Positions 42,748-54,593 of a DNA stretch of 64,000 bases are shown piece by piece. The position numbers were made by a program, and so were the translations under genes. The DNA lies in the NCBI GenBank assembly GCA_024752435.1, contig CP103037.1:1736001-1800000 (forward strand). Direction: 5' to 3'. Each line of letters starts with the position of its first letter. Position 1 is the first letter of the stretch. This stretch comes from Allantophomopsis cytisporea. Its lineage: Eukaryota > Ascomycota > Leotiomycetes > Phacidiales > Phacidiaceae. Below the pieces are notes generated by a model. The model ran no database searches and was not told the origin of the DNA. It saw nothing but the letters and a program-made list of their open reading frames with translations.

Positions 42748-43643
42748 ATGTTGTCCCCGAGAGAGGTTATTCTGCAGCGATTCCGGGCAGCGATAAAGGA
42801 TGGATGCCCTCTGGTTGGCGCGGGCGCAGGAATTGGGTTGACTGCCAAATTCATTGAAGAAGGCGGTGCCGACATGATTGTTATCTACAATTCAGGCCGT
42901 TTTCGCATGGCGGGCCGAGGATCTTTGGCTGGGCTGATGCCGTATGGTAATGCCAACGACGTCGTGGTAGAAATGGTAAGAAAATCGACGTTTACTTGAA
43001 ACCACTCTTTCAACGATCGCAACGTTAACATTTCTAGGCCTCAGAAATCATCCCTATCGTTAAGCATACCCCAGTTCTCGCAGGAGTCTGCGGCACCGAC
43101 CCTTTCCGCACCATGCCTAAGTTCCTCCGCCAGATTCGTGATCTCGGCTTTGCTGGCGTACAGAATTTTCCGACAGTTGGGCTAATTGATGGGCGATTTC
43201 GACAAAATCTGGAGGAGACGGGTATGGGATACGGCTTGGAAGTCTCTATGATTGCGGCTGCGCACGAGCTAGGTCTATTAACGACGCCATACGTGTTTAA
43301 CGTCGACGAGGGAGAGCAGATGACACGCGCTGGCGCAGATATCCTGGTTGTGCATGTTGGGCTAACGACTTCGGGGTCGATTGGTGCGAGTACGGCAATG
43401 AGTCTGGATGATTGCGTGGTGCTTATCCAGCAAGTGCGTGATGCGGCTTTCAAGATCAATCCGGAGATCATTGTGCTTTGCCATGGAGGTCCGATTGCGA
43501 CGCCAAGTGATGCGCAGTATGTGTTGGGTAGAACGAAGGGGGTTCATGGATTCTTTGGTGCAAGCAGTATGGAGAGACTTCCGGTTGAGCAGGCTATAGC
43601 TGAGAATGCGAGGGAGTTTAAACGGGTGTCATTCAACCAGTGA
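42748..43643 (+). CDS. TIM-barrel phosphoenolpyruvate hydrolase-like protein (Tm-1 C-terminal type)
   Basis: Exons 42748-42975 and 43038-43643, intron 42976-43037 (62 bp, GTAAGA donor, TCTAG acceptor); 277 residues. The barrel shows PLVGAGAGIGLTAKFIEEGGADMIVIYNSGRFRM near the N-terminus (residues 20-54), then PVLAGVCGTDPFRTMP, GFAGVQNFPTVGLIDGRFR, TTPYVFNVDEGEQM, LVVHVGLTTSGSIGA and GVHGFFGASSMERLPVE at the C-terminus. This is the TIM-barrel family often encoded beside UPF0261 genes in bacteria and fused to them in plants. Enzymatic activity has not been assigned to my knowledge. Divergent partner at 42086. Confidence 0.93.
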
Positions 43644-44192
43644 GGTGGAGGTATGGTGGTTTGCTAGTGGATTTCCGAATCTAATAGACCTACATAAACA
43701 TCCAGAGGGAGGAAGCAAAGTTGCTCATCGCAGAAGAGAAAGCGTTGTGCTCTAGTCTAGTCCGTGGCTTCTGGCCTCCAAGAAAGCTTTCATTGAAATC
43801 TATTTATCTGGGTTAATATGCTTGCAGCTTGTGTTTTTGAATATCCTCTTTTGTAAATTGCAGGTACGGGTTGACTGAATTAGGTGTCATTACAATGACC
43901 TCGTATATCATGTTTTGTTGTGATTAACTATCTTTAACAGACGATGATACCTCTTGACAGGACCCATAAGTAATGGATCATGAGTAGACTATTCCAATCA
44001 CATTAATCGTCAAATTACGAGTGAGTTGTAACCATGGGTGAACTGTAATCCAAAGAACCAGTCAGTTACTATAAGAACGACATAGTTATTATAAAATTGT
44101 GTGAGTTTCACTTATTTGAATCAAAGCCCCAATCCAAGTGTTGCTCAAAACTGTATTCGTACTCGTCATACTCATGTGCAGAACTGCTCGGT
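43644..44192. other. Convergent spacer, no gene seen
   Basis: 549 bp AT-rich region between the TIM-barrel stop and the transcription factor stop. Confidence 0.5.
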
Positions 44193-46946
44193 TTAGTCCT
44201 GGTCCACGCCAAAGTCATATAGATAGTCACCTAAACCAAAAACAGGATCAGAAAAAAGATGAGTATTGTTCATAGCCCATGTCTGCGTATCATCCAGACC
44301 GCCACCGAAAACCTGTGGTGTGGAAGGTATTGTGCATCGAGCCGAATTCACATCCTTACCCGATTCTAGAGAAGTTGAAGATGGTTGAGTATATGGCGGT
44401 GACTGTATGGGGCTGTTGTTCAGACAAGTCGTGGATGTTTGTGGATCGTGAGGAAAACTCCGCACAATAGCATCAATATCGAAGTCTAAGATCTGAGGAT
44501 CCACAAGAACGTTGTCCTGGGTGGGAGATAACGGATTCACTGGAGGAACATCGCACGATGCATCTCGAAATGCGTCATCTGTGGTGGATGAAGTGCTCGG
44601 ATGAACTACTCTAAGACGGGACGAGCGCGTACCTGTCCTAGGTGGACCTTGCGAAGGGGTAAGCATCTCCGAAGTTCTAGCAGTCACACCCATACGTTGC
44701 ATGAGACTATTGACAACATGCTTTGCCTTTCTTGAGGCGCGGAGGACTTTTGCTTGCTCGTCAAGTGCATCCAGACAGGTCTGTAGTGCGGCAAATGCTT
44801 TAGAGCCATGCTCTCTTTGCGCAGCGATGCGAACATGAATAGATGCGCTGACATAGGTTGCATATGAAATCATATATGGGGCCTGGCTGAGTGAGAAGTC
44901 TTTCCTGTAGGCTCTTATCAAAAGACATATTTCGTTTGCGGCCGATGCACATGCTTTGAAGGATTCGTATGCAACAGAGGGAGTTGTAGCATAGAGATGA
45001 CCTTCAGATAGAAAAGGTCGATGAAGTAGTATCACAGCTGTATTGAACATCGCACTAGGAGATATTCATGTCAGTTGAACTCTTTCCTGTTATTTGGAAC
45101 ATCTTTCTTACATGTGCGACAGCATATGGGGAAGCAATACCCTGTCCGTGAAAGCAAGAGAGTTGAACTCCAAATGTCGTGGTAGTGATTTGCGCCAATC
45201 TTCGAGCTCACAATGCAAGGATCTAAGCTCTAGCAGCAGATCCGCAGGACTCCTCTTCGCGCTTTGTTGGGTATAGAGACTGCTGAGGACTCGATCCAAG
45301 ATAATGCTGAGCCTGCAAATTTCCTTGAAGGCTGATATAGTATGCACAGGGGAAGCAATTGACCTGGAGCCATCCGTATAGGAAAGTGGACGAAATTGCT
45401 CTAACTCTTCATAATCGTCCCAGAATTCCATAGGAATATTGGTCTCGGTAGTACGGAGATTTGCAGGCCGTCCTTGATAGAGTGCATGTATTTTGTCAAA
45501 AACTAGACCAGGGTATATTTAGTGGACTTGTCTTAGGACTGTGTGATTATATGAGGGGAACATACCATATGCGCCCCAAAATAATCTTCTGCGCACTTCA
45601 AAGTCTTCTTCGACAAGTCCCTCTGCTCTGAGAGTACTTGGCTGAACATGGAGACCTAGATCAACAATCATGTTGAATGACATCCCAGCATAGAGGAATG
45701 AAGCACTCCTTTCATCGCACCATGTAAACAGAGCTCCGGCCATAATGATAAGAGCCTGAATTGTTGTAATCTTGCTCTTGTCAAACTCCGCGCTAAGAAG
45801 CTCCATGAACCGTTGCCGATATTTGTACCCAGCTGTTTGTACGTTTTCTGGGTCTCGACGAACGTCTAAACGCGAGGTATTCTTGGAAGCAGAAAAGAAG
45901 ATTGCATTCAGGAGAAGTTTTGAAAAATATGGCCCGGCACAAGCCATGTCCCGCATAAAGACTGTCTGATAAACAATCAGTCCAAAATGATGTTGTCGAT
46001 TCCAATATATAGAGAGGAGATGCATCCCCAGTTCTGGTTCTTCCATATCAAAGTCAAATCTGCCGGCCATGAGGTTTATAGCTTCTAATTGACCTGCATA
46101 TTAGCTGTGTCAATATTAGAGATCCTTTGCTTCTATAGGGATGTTGGGATAAGCTTAGTTTCAACTAACGTTGTTTTAGTGTTTCTGCTAATAGCTGGTT
46201 TCGGAGATTGGTTTTATTTTCATCCAGGATGGCAATTTGATATTGCTGTTCAGGTTGTAAAACGGTTTCATCGTATAAAGCGCTGGTGGGACCATGGTAT
46301 CGTAATTCTTGATCTGGCGAAAACAGAAGCTACAGGTATTCATTCAGTAGTCATCCTATCTCGTTATTGAGAATGTCCCTACAGCATCAAGCGGTCTTGA
46401 TAATGTTTGACTTGAAGATAGTGTCTCTGAACAAGAACCTATCCTATTGGTTTCTTCGGACCTGGTATTCCGCAATACAAATGTCTCAGAGGTGGTTGAT
46501 ACGCTGTCATCGAGCTGTAATTGAGATTCCTGATCTGATAAAGTCTTCTGGAGTCGTTTATTCTCCTCCTCGAGAAGGGTGATCCGTGCATTTGAAGGCC
46601 TTTGAATATGAGGTTATTACTGTTTCAATATTTACACTCTACAAAAGGTCTAACCTTGGTTTCTTGGACTGTCCAGTGTAGACACAATCTATGTTGCGAC
46701 TCTTGCAATGCCGACAGCGCGGGCTGGTATTATCACATTTTAACTAGATGTACAGAAACATGTATTAACAAGTCAATACATCTTTGGAAAGTCATCATAT
46801 TCCTAGAGATGTGATCCACATAGTCTCAGTGCTAAGAGAAGTGCGAGAGTGAAAGCTTGAACTTTACGTACCTTTCTCTTCCTACAAAATTCACATGCTG
46901 CGCCAGGACGACTTCGTTTCTTGGAGCTTTCTGCAGTCGCTAACAT
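44193..46946 (-). CDS. Zn2Cys6 transcription factor with fungal-specific TF domain
   Basis: Seven exons: 46946-46872, 46743-46655, 46599-46383, 46329-46170, 46093-45566, 45502-45112, 45054-44193; 773 residues. The zinc cluster is split by intron 1: Cys18, Cys21 and RKRK in exon 1, then Cys28, Cys35, Cys38, Cys45 (KCDNTSPRCRHCKSRNIDC) in exon 2. A short coiled coil (ITLLEEENKRLQKTL) follows in exon 3. The middle region (INLMAGRFDFD, HLLSIYWNRQHHFGLIVYQ, LLLNAIFFSAS, RRRLFWGAY, LSIILDRVLSSLY) is the fungal_trans domain. The C-terminal part is Ser/Thr/Pro-rich, probably activating. Its nearness to the Tm-1-type pair suggests, but does not show, local regulation. Confidence 0.92.
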
Positions 46947-47518
46947 TTCCTGCCGGGAAAATCGACTTTCAACCTTCTTGGTGATACCTAAGCTGAGAGC
47001 AATGTTGTAAATGGAGTATTGTTGGGAGTTAATTTGTGCTGTGACGGACTGAGAGGCGATTAGGAGGGCAGTGCCGGAAAGTAGCGGCCCGGGTTTTCGT
47101 GAGTCACGTGCGCGCTATTAGCTAAAATGTCAATTTACGAATTGGTTGCTGTCTTCTCTATCTAGGAAATAATGGTTCTAACGCTTTAGTTCTGTGGTAT
47201 CATATTAGCTTTTGTCAACAGATGTAGTCAATATACAAACCTCACCTCGATGCGAGTGTGAAAGTCAGTGATTCTCACTTTCTTTCATTACCCGATTAGG
47301 CGGCACTGCACCACTACGTCGTTTTAGAATAGTTGTAGAGTAGAATCGTACTCCCTTTCTCCTTCAATCAATCCATGCCCAAATCCGTACGCACCCAGTA
47401 TTGTCAAAGCTTTGCCTTTTTTATAGTCTGTTCTTTTCTACCTTCCAATCAACATCTATTCTCATCTTCTTTCCCCTACCATATATCATCTATTTGTTAT
47501 TCATTTCCCACTCTCATC
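46947..47518. promoter_or_regulatory. Divergent region upstream of the Zn2Cys6 gene
   Basis: 572 bp. It contains a GC-rich patch near 47075-47115 (AGCGGCCCGGG, CACGTG-like GTCACGTGCG) in otherwise AT-rich sequence, and CT-rich leader sequence toward 47519. Confidence 0.45.
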
Positions 47519-48169
47519 ATGTGGTGGACCCTAAAGGCGTTCCTAACTCAGCTCTCAGAGATGGATCCCGATATTGACGCACATGGAGCACCAAATTTGG
47601 AACGGGGATATGTTGTTCCTCGCAGGGTATATACATTCGAATAAAATACCATCTTGGTTGAAGCTGTTACAAAGTTGGAGGCCTATGTTCATCGTGACTT
47701 CTGGTACAACCTTAACAGACGTCCTCCTATCTATGCTGGGATCTGTGGAAACATGGTGAATAACCTTAGGCCGGATTATCGAGGTTAGATGAAAACTAAC
47801 ATTATGTATCTTGTCGAGCTTCTTAATCATCAGGAGATGGGAACGCTACAATGTCCATTTAGGAATGAAGAGACTAGCAAATTCCCAGCCTATGACACGA
47901 CTGTTATGAAACCTTCTCTCGGGCTAGGCGCTTAATACGATGTCCCTCACGCTTCCAGAACCCAGAATGTCGGAAGCACTCAGCGTAGCACAAAACACAG
48001 TGTTTCTGATGCTGCTCAGTCCAGTACCGGTGATAAGAATGTAGAATCTTGCTTGATACGAAGAGAAGATACAGATACTCAGCCAGGCATGAAGAGGAAG
48101 TATAGCGAGACTCAATATGCGAGTCCTTCAAAATCTACTCGAAGAAGTACGAAAACAATCGCTCTTTAA
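47519..48169 (+). pseudogene. Single frame interrupted by three stops (pseudogene or three-intron gene)
   Basis: Starting at ATG 47519 one frame runs 217 codons to TAA 48167-48169 without a frameshift, broken only by TAA 47642-47644, TAG 47786-47788 and TAA 47933-47935. The intervening sequence is protein-like: MWWTLKAFLTQLSEMDPDID, KLEAYVHRDFWYNLNRRPP, LQCPFRNEETSKFPAYD, and a Ser/Thr/Lys-rich tail (MKRKYSETQYASPSKSTRR). Two explanations compete. Each stop is one C-to-T change in CpA away from a Gln codon, the signature of repeat-induced point mutation. Alternatively introns 47627-47674, 47756-47833 and 47903-47965, each a multiple of three, would remove all stops and give 153 residues; only the second has a good AACTAAC branch site. 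Family unrecognised. Confidence 0.5.
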
Positions 48170-49437
48170 ATGATCAACAGAACTTGTCTCAAGAGCCCCG
48201 AGCACGCGAGGAGGAGATCTTAGTGCTTATTTGATTTTAAAGTCAAAAAAGACAATCCAGTATTAGTTGTTATCTAATTTGTCTGTTACAACATATGGAG
48301 TAATTTTTCACATATAGTAGTGTACGGTTGTTTTATTCACAAAAGTATCTACAATAGTCACATAGATCGAAAGTCGGATATCACCTTAAGCTTAATACAT
48401 ACCCTTTATCTATTATTACGGTTTATATGATATTCACATATTACCTACACTAGCTATAGAGAAGCAAAAAAACAAAACAAAAAAAAAAAGATAAGGTTAT
48501 CATTTAGTTCGATCCGTTAATACCTGAGGGGGTTTTTTTTTTCTTTTAGATTGTTTTTTTCTATGTAGATGTTAGCAGATAAACCTAAACGTCGGCTATA
48601 AGTACATGATAATAATAGTGACATTGTAGATATTTATAGGTACATTCTGGACATTTATCGCTAAATGTATTATACATGCTATTTTGTAATGTTACACGAG
48701 TAATCTCCTATTAGCAATACCTTAAGAGACTAGATTTGGCAACACAAATACTCGAATTGGGTAATGCTTGTCCTAAGTATATAAAATCAAAGTAATTGTC
48801 CATATAAAGGCATTATTACCCTTGTATATTCAAAGCGATTATGGTGACTTTGGGGTAAATATATCGAAAATTGACCGATCTCAGGATTCAAAATAATCAA
48901 TTTGGGAGGGGATGAGCGTGCTTTATTAAGACCAGTAATGTCTCTGGTATCTTTTGTGATATATTGTGTGAGCATTGTGGACCATATTATTCGCTAAGTA
49001 AATAACGCATGAGCTCTATAATGAGATAGGTACGTTGAGCTTGATGTTCTTTTCAATGCTTTCTGTGCAAATCGCTATGTAGTTAAGTTGCAGTATTGAG
49101 TTTACATCAAGCTATATGCCAATAACGGATAGGGGGTATACGCGTAAATGCCTATACGCGTATTCGTGTTTACGAGTACTGGTACCCCATAATCGATCCT
49201 AGTACCTTAGTCGCAGCACTACCGATTGTTGATTGCCAACGCTTCACAGATAAGCCTACGCCATAAATTTTGCATACAAGTGTGTGAAAGCGTTGGGTTT
49301 TGCTATCGTCGTTAATTCAAAGTGGCGTTCGAAAGGTTTGATTAAGGGCACAAACTATGCATTGCAGACAATTAGTTTCCTGTGCCTGTTTTCTTTTGTT
49401 CTTGTACCCCTTTTTCTCCTCCAAACCATTTTGCTGC
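48170..49437. other. AT-rich spacer, no gene seen
   Basis: 1.3 kb with very low GC. Poly-A and poly-T tracts lie at 48470-48495 and 48530-48560. TATACGCGTA words at about 49137-49165 recall similar words near 26540-26575. Confidence 0.55.
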
Positions 49438-50730
49438 CTAGGACCTTGAAGTATGAGACGCAGAAGGGGGAGAGGTGGTGCTGAGCATCACATTTGGCCA
49501 AGCTAACCAGTTCTCCCAGTATGACCCAAGATATCTTGTAATTGCCTCGATCAAGTATCGACCTGAATTTCCAATGATCCATAGATCGCTATTGTAGTGT
49601 AATAGCACAGCGTAGTGGGCAAGAATAGCCAAAGACTCTGGTCTTCGCTGCTTGAGAAGATCTACGTACTCGACCGAAATGATTACTGGCCAAGCAAACA
49701 CTATATCTGCACCGCCTGCCATCCTTTGAGCGTCGAATACCCACTGCAAATGGTCTATGGCGTTTTGACACGTTTGGATAGATGCTGCACCTAGATCTGC
49801 AGCATCAACAAGTCTTCGCAAATCCTCGCATTCCTGTCCAGCCATATCGCTTGTGGGGACTATTGATGAGTTCGACTGCAGAATTGGGTTGAGATCTGAT
49901 GCGAGAAGGAATTCCCATGAGTGTGTGCTAATGACACGAACGCCACGATGTAGATAAAGATAGTCAATAAAGTTTTCCAAAAGCTTATTGTAGTCTTCGT
50001 CGCCATGACATGCAACAGTAGTGAATAGAACATGCATGCCAAGCAGAGATGAGAAGATAAACATTGGGACACAATTGTCGGCCGTTACATCCTCTTGTAC
50101 GAGGTTGAACAACGACAGAGCACATGTCTGAAGCTCCGCAGCCTCGTTCACATAGAAATCTTTTTGAGCCGGACGAAGAGTGCTGAAATGAAGAGCAGAC
50201 ATAGCAAGTAGCTGATGCATCAAATAGGAAGCTTTGAAAGCGCTCGGAATAATGGCTTTGATTGAAGCCTCAAGGTATTTCTGACCAAATGGGAGACTAT
50301 CCGCACTCCAGACATGCCACAACAATTCCAGATGATGCATATTCAGGCCAGTTGGACCAGTGACCTGCGGGGTTACCGAAGTCTGGGATATCGAGCTGGC
50401 AGTGGCTGATGATACTGTCGATAGCCCTGATTGACTTACTACATGTGAAGGCACCGGCGAGGGAGAAGAGTTTGAAGGAGTGCGTGGAGCAGCAGCATAA
50501 GAGCAGTGGCGCTCAGCGATCTTGCAATTCACGCACGCTGGACGCCCTTCATCGCACTGCCAAAGTTAGTCAGTATATATTTAGCACCGGGAAAAATCAA
50601 ATACGTGGATAAGGGTTAAAGTGACAGTGACTGTTGAAGAATGTTGCATTTGATGTGTGTATACTTTTACATGACGGCGCTTGCATTCAATGCAGCCAGT
50701 TCTTGATTTTCTATGAGTTCTGCGACGCAT
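49438..50730 (-). CDS. Zn2Cys6 transcription factor, short UPC2-like type
   Basis: Exons 50730-50665 and 50556-49438, intron 50557-50664 (108 bp, GTATAC donor, GACTAAC branch, GGCAG acceptor); 394 residues. The zinc cluster starts at Cys13 (RTGCIECKRRHVK) and is completed across the intron by CDEGRPACVNCKIAERHC, giving C-x2-C-x6-C-x6-C-x2-C-x6-C. A Ser/Pro-rich linker leads to LNMHHLELLWHVWS and YLMHQLLAMSALHFSTLRP, the pattern of the short C6 proteins resembling yeast Upc2/Ecm22. The C-terminus ends in a Ser/Thr-rich tail. Targets unknown. Confidence 0.9.
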
Positions 50731-52064
50731 TCAGGCCTGAAATCCTAAAATCTTTGGGCTAACTGGTGGGAGACTCGAACGTCGCTTGAGTTGACAGGAG
50801 GCAATACGACAACAGTTTTTTCAAAAGTATGTGGTGTCGTAAGGTACGTATTGGGAAAGGAGTGTTGATATACTATTCAACAAGATTTGAGGAGGTAGTG
50901 ATGACTTGCGCGCTAAAAGTGTTTTGTATTTGCAGAAAAGTTGAAATATGTTGTAAATAATGATAACTCCGCGACAAAGTGATGTTTTGGTTGATTAATA
51001 CCTAGGTATCTAGGGTGTCTCCGAGTTGCGTTTCGGTAAAATCACGTGCCAAGGTGCATTGTACCAGGTAGGTAACAAATCTCCGTTGTTGCTTTACTTA
51101 GGTACAGTAAATACCTAGTAGGATTAAGTTATAGTCACGTGACTATCTATGAGAGCTTGGTATAGAGTTGATTGGAATAAATTGGATAAGAAGAGTAGAT
51201 ACGCTATAGTAAAGTATAGAATCAAGCCGATTTATCTGCTGGGTAATTCTCTGCGCAACAACCATTATTCCATGGACATCTTAAAGGGTGGAATATGTAC
51301 GGACAAAACTCTCAAAAAAAGCCTGGGGTCTGAAACTCATGGGTTGTTGAAAACACAATTATAAATTTAATAGTTCCTCTACTGACACGGGTTTTTTGTG
51401 TGTTCATCCCTTAGTCTCAACTGCATTGTGATCAGACGAGCACTACACAGCCAGATTTTAGCCATCTTTTGTATGTCTTTCACTTGACTTTGACTGCACA
51501 TAATTTCCATACGTCCATCATGTCACAACTATCTTGTTTTCGCGTGCTATTTGAAGCTCCCTTATCTATGACTTCCTTCTCAAGCTAGCCTCACTAAACT
51601 CTTGGTCTAATTTAATATACTTGGAGAGTATGTATTATCCGTTATGGTTGAGCGCTTTTAGAAGCTTGGATCTCGAGCTGTCAGCAAGTGAATTGATTCC
51701 TTATCTGGTCAAATTCCTATTTCCCTGTAGCAAGCTCTTTAAATTCAAGGCACTTGTGAATTCAACGACATAACACGGAGTGATTTCTCTTATGATCAAT
51801 ATATCTCCGGATTAAGGCTCATTAGTTATGAAGTTCGCAAATTCGATTATATTCCTACAAATCTAATTGCATTCAATGCCTGTACAGTTGGTGATCGGGA
51901 GGGCCTTCATGAACTTATCTGATAAATGAAGGACTCAATTCTCTACTGGCTCATATATGCATAGAAGGAAAAGAATGCTACTTTGATTAAACTAACTCTG
52001 ATACTGATGGCTATGAATTTACCTCTACAAAGACTATGCCGCACATAAAAGCTTCACCACAGCT
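50731..52064. other. AT-rich spacer, no gene seen
   Basis: 1.3 kb. Contains CACGTG-like GTCACGTGAC near 51130-51150 and ACCTAGGTA palindromic words near 51000 and 51115, but no gene-like frame. Confidence 0.5.
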
Positions 52065-53139
52065 TCAAAGAGATCGTGTCGTCCTACCCTTGACTCGCAA
52101 GTCCTCCCCCTTCGCCACGCGGGTGTCCGCAACAGACTCTTGAACCCACGGGTTTCTGAAAAGTCTCTTCACAGCCGAGCCACGTCGTTGATCTCCCTCC
52201 GACTTCAGAACAGCCTGGTTCTCCCTCTTCTCAATCTTCAGAAATTTAACTGGCGGCGCAGATATACTCGCCATGGGACTCGGATGCTCTTCATCCAGCA
52301 CCTTAACATCTACCTGCTCCTCGTTCAGTCCATTCATCACAATGTTGCCATTCACATCGCAAAACTCCTCACCACTCTCCAGGTCCATAACCTCATCCGA
52401 AAACTCCTCCGCCTTAACAATGGGGCTCTCAATAATCGGCACAGCCGGATTCCCCTCCTCAATATCCTCCGCATCTGCAATATCGACATCAATGTCAGCA
52501 TCTAGCAACATTGCCAACTCTCCATCCTCGCACTTGACCTTCTTCGCCGTACCAAGCACAAATCGCTCCGCACCACCACCGAGGGCACCCCGCCGCTTAG
52601 CTTGCGGCTTGTCGCTGTTGCCGTCATCAGAAGTACTGGATCCACTATCTGTCTCGTAGACATCACTATCGGTATCGATGTCGCTGAGAGATTCGAGCTT
52701 GATTTTCTTATCAGGCTGTAGGTCGTAGATTTCGGAGTCATATTCAGCCTCTGCCATAGTGTCGTCGTCCAAACTTGCTTTGTCTTGAGTGCATGAGGGT
52801 AAAGGGTTTTTGGAGGCGCGCTCGGCAGCTTTTCTCTTTGGACGGCGTGAGGTCTTGGATGTGCGGCCGAATGGCACACCCTCGCTGTCCATCAGGAGTC
52901 CACCTTCGATCATGCGCCGTAGACGTGTGTAGCGCATGCGTGCCGCGGGGCTTTTGAGGTTCGTGGCACGGCCAACGGCGTTGAAATCAATCTACGGGGG
53001 GACGAGTTAGTTGGTAATTGAAGGCGTTACTTGAAAAAGGGGTAGAGGGGAGAAGGGAGCGCACAGATTTGTAGTCTGATTTTTGCAAGCAGATGAAGAG
53101 AAACCACAAGTTTTCGTCGAGCTGGATCTTGGAGGGCAT
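52065..53139 (-). CDS. Myb/SANT-like DNA-binding protein with acidic tail
   Basis: Exons 53139-53065 and 52991-52065, intron 52992-53064 (73 bp, GTGCGC donor, CGTAG acceptor); 333 residues. The first 55 residues form a Myb-like helix-turn-helix: NLWFLFICLQKSDYKSIDFNAVGR, then KSPAARMRYTRLRRMIEGG. This N-terminal module is widespread in Pezizomycotina. The remainder is disordered and alternates basic runs (RRPKRKAAERASK) with very acidic stretches (SDIDTDSDVYETDSGS, LLDADIDVDIADAEDIEEG). It probably binds DNA or chromatin; no target is known. Confidence 0.85.
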
Positions 53140-53630
53140 GTTCGAACTCTACTTGGCGAAGAGATGGTTGTGATGAGGCTGTTGGAGATTGTGGAAAGCG
53201 GTTATTCTTAAAGTATGTTTGGAGTGTAAAAAGAAATCTTCAGGCATGACAGGAAACTTTAGAAATCAAGTGGGTGCTCTGAATTGGTGGGTGAAGAGGT
53301 GCAAACATAGAAATGTGTGTACCCGTTTCTATTAGTTGTATGATCTGGGTGTATGTGCAAACGCTCTCACCGTAGGAAACTGCACGGGTCATCTCAACAC
53401 ACTACAGGACACTGGGAATCACAAGACTAGTAACAACAGTAACAGCTGCAGGTGGTGGGAATCTAATGCTCTTCCTTGCTATATAGCCTATGCCAAACGC
53501 CTGGAAATGCTACATGCAAGACCTAAACTCCATTACCGTTTCCTCAGCAGCACTTATGCATGAAATTATCTCCCTTGACCCAGAAACTCCGGTATTTCCT
53601 CTTATAACATTGCTGATTTCTTGCATAGTC
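53140..53630. other. Spacer between Myb-like start and MTR3 stop
   Basis: 491 bp. A plus-strand frame at 53336-53563 has no family features; the region should contain the Myb-like gene promoter and the MTR3 terminator. Confidence 0.45.
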
Positions 53631-54593
53631 TTACTGCTTCTGGCGTTGCTCAACAGCGTCCTTCAGCGTCTGTGATACAACTCGGTGTGCTCCAAGTGCA
53701 GCATGTACAGCCTGGTCGGTCAACTCCTCATGGCTGCTTCCCAAATCTCCCTTGACCCATAAGTCGGTGATTTCATCTCGAGCTGGAAGATATCCAACTG
53801 CGCAGGCTGCAAGTACTTCCTCATGCTCAGAAGGTACTGGATCCAACACGAGCCTTGTTGTCTTGTCTGATCCACGAACGAGTGCGGCTACACCGCCAGA
53901 AACCACATCAACACAGTCGATCCCAGCGTCTGCAATCGCAGCTGCAGCTACTGTGATGCAGCCACTGAGTACTCCCATCATCCCCCAGTCACCAGTGCTG
54001 CTATTTCCTGTGACCTCATCACCCCACCACTGGTCTTCCTCGCCTTCCAAAACCGTGATGATGACATCCACACCACTCTTTGGCCATCTATCCCCAATAA
54101 TCACTCCCCTCAAAGCTGTTTCAAGGTGGACTGCAAGATCCCGTTCGTTCGAATCACGGAGGTAACCTCTTCTTTGACGAGTAGCAAATGGTGCGTACTT
54201 GATATGTGTTGTTAATATCAAGTGAGGACTGAAAGGAGCCGATCGTGGAAGTGGCCGTGGTCCATGGACAGTACAGGCGAGCTTCAGTCCTGGAGTTGAA
54301 TGAGAAGCAAGTGTAGATCCATAAGTAGATGAGAGGGAAGATTGAGGATCGAGTTCGAGGTATGCGGAACCGGAGGCAGAGGGGGTGATTCCAGTTTTCA
54401 GGACTAATTATTTGTGAGATCTAGTTTCATGCATCCAGACATAAGCAAACTTACACATAGGTCTGAGAGAAGCCGGACCTCTTGTCCTGGAAGGACGTTT
54501 TGATTGTATATCTGAGCCTTTGGTGACATATGCAGAATACACTGGAGGAGTGGTGCCGCCTGAGGGACCATTGATTCTTCGTCGATCCGCCAT
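53631..54593 (-). CDS. MTR3: Exosome core subunit Mtr3 (RNase PH-like)
   Basis: Exons 54593-54455 and 54403-53631, intron 54404-54454 (51 bp, GTAAGT donor, ATTAG acceptor); 303 residues. MADRRRINGPSGGTTPPVY opens the protein and RGPASLRPMFLKTGITPSASGSAYLEL crosses the intron. The RNase PH fold follows: LACTVHGPRPLPRS, IKYAPFATRQRRGYLRDSNERDLA, VDVIITVLEGEEDQW, and CITVAAAAIADAGIDCVDVVSGGVAALV. Mtr3/EXOSC6 is one of six ring subunits of the RNA exosome; eukaryotic ring subunits are generally inactive and provide structure. The Arg-rich block may contact RNA. Confidence 0.93.
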
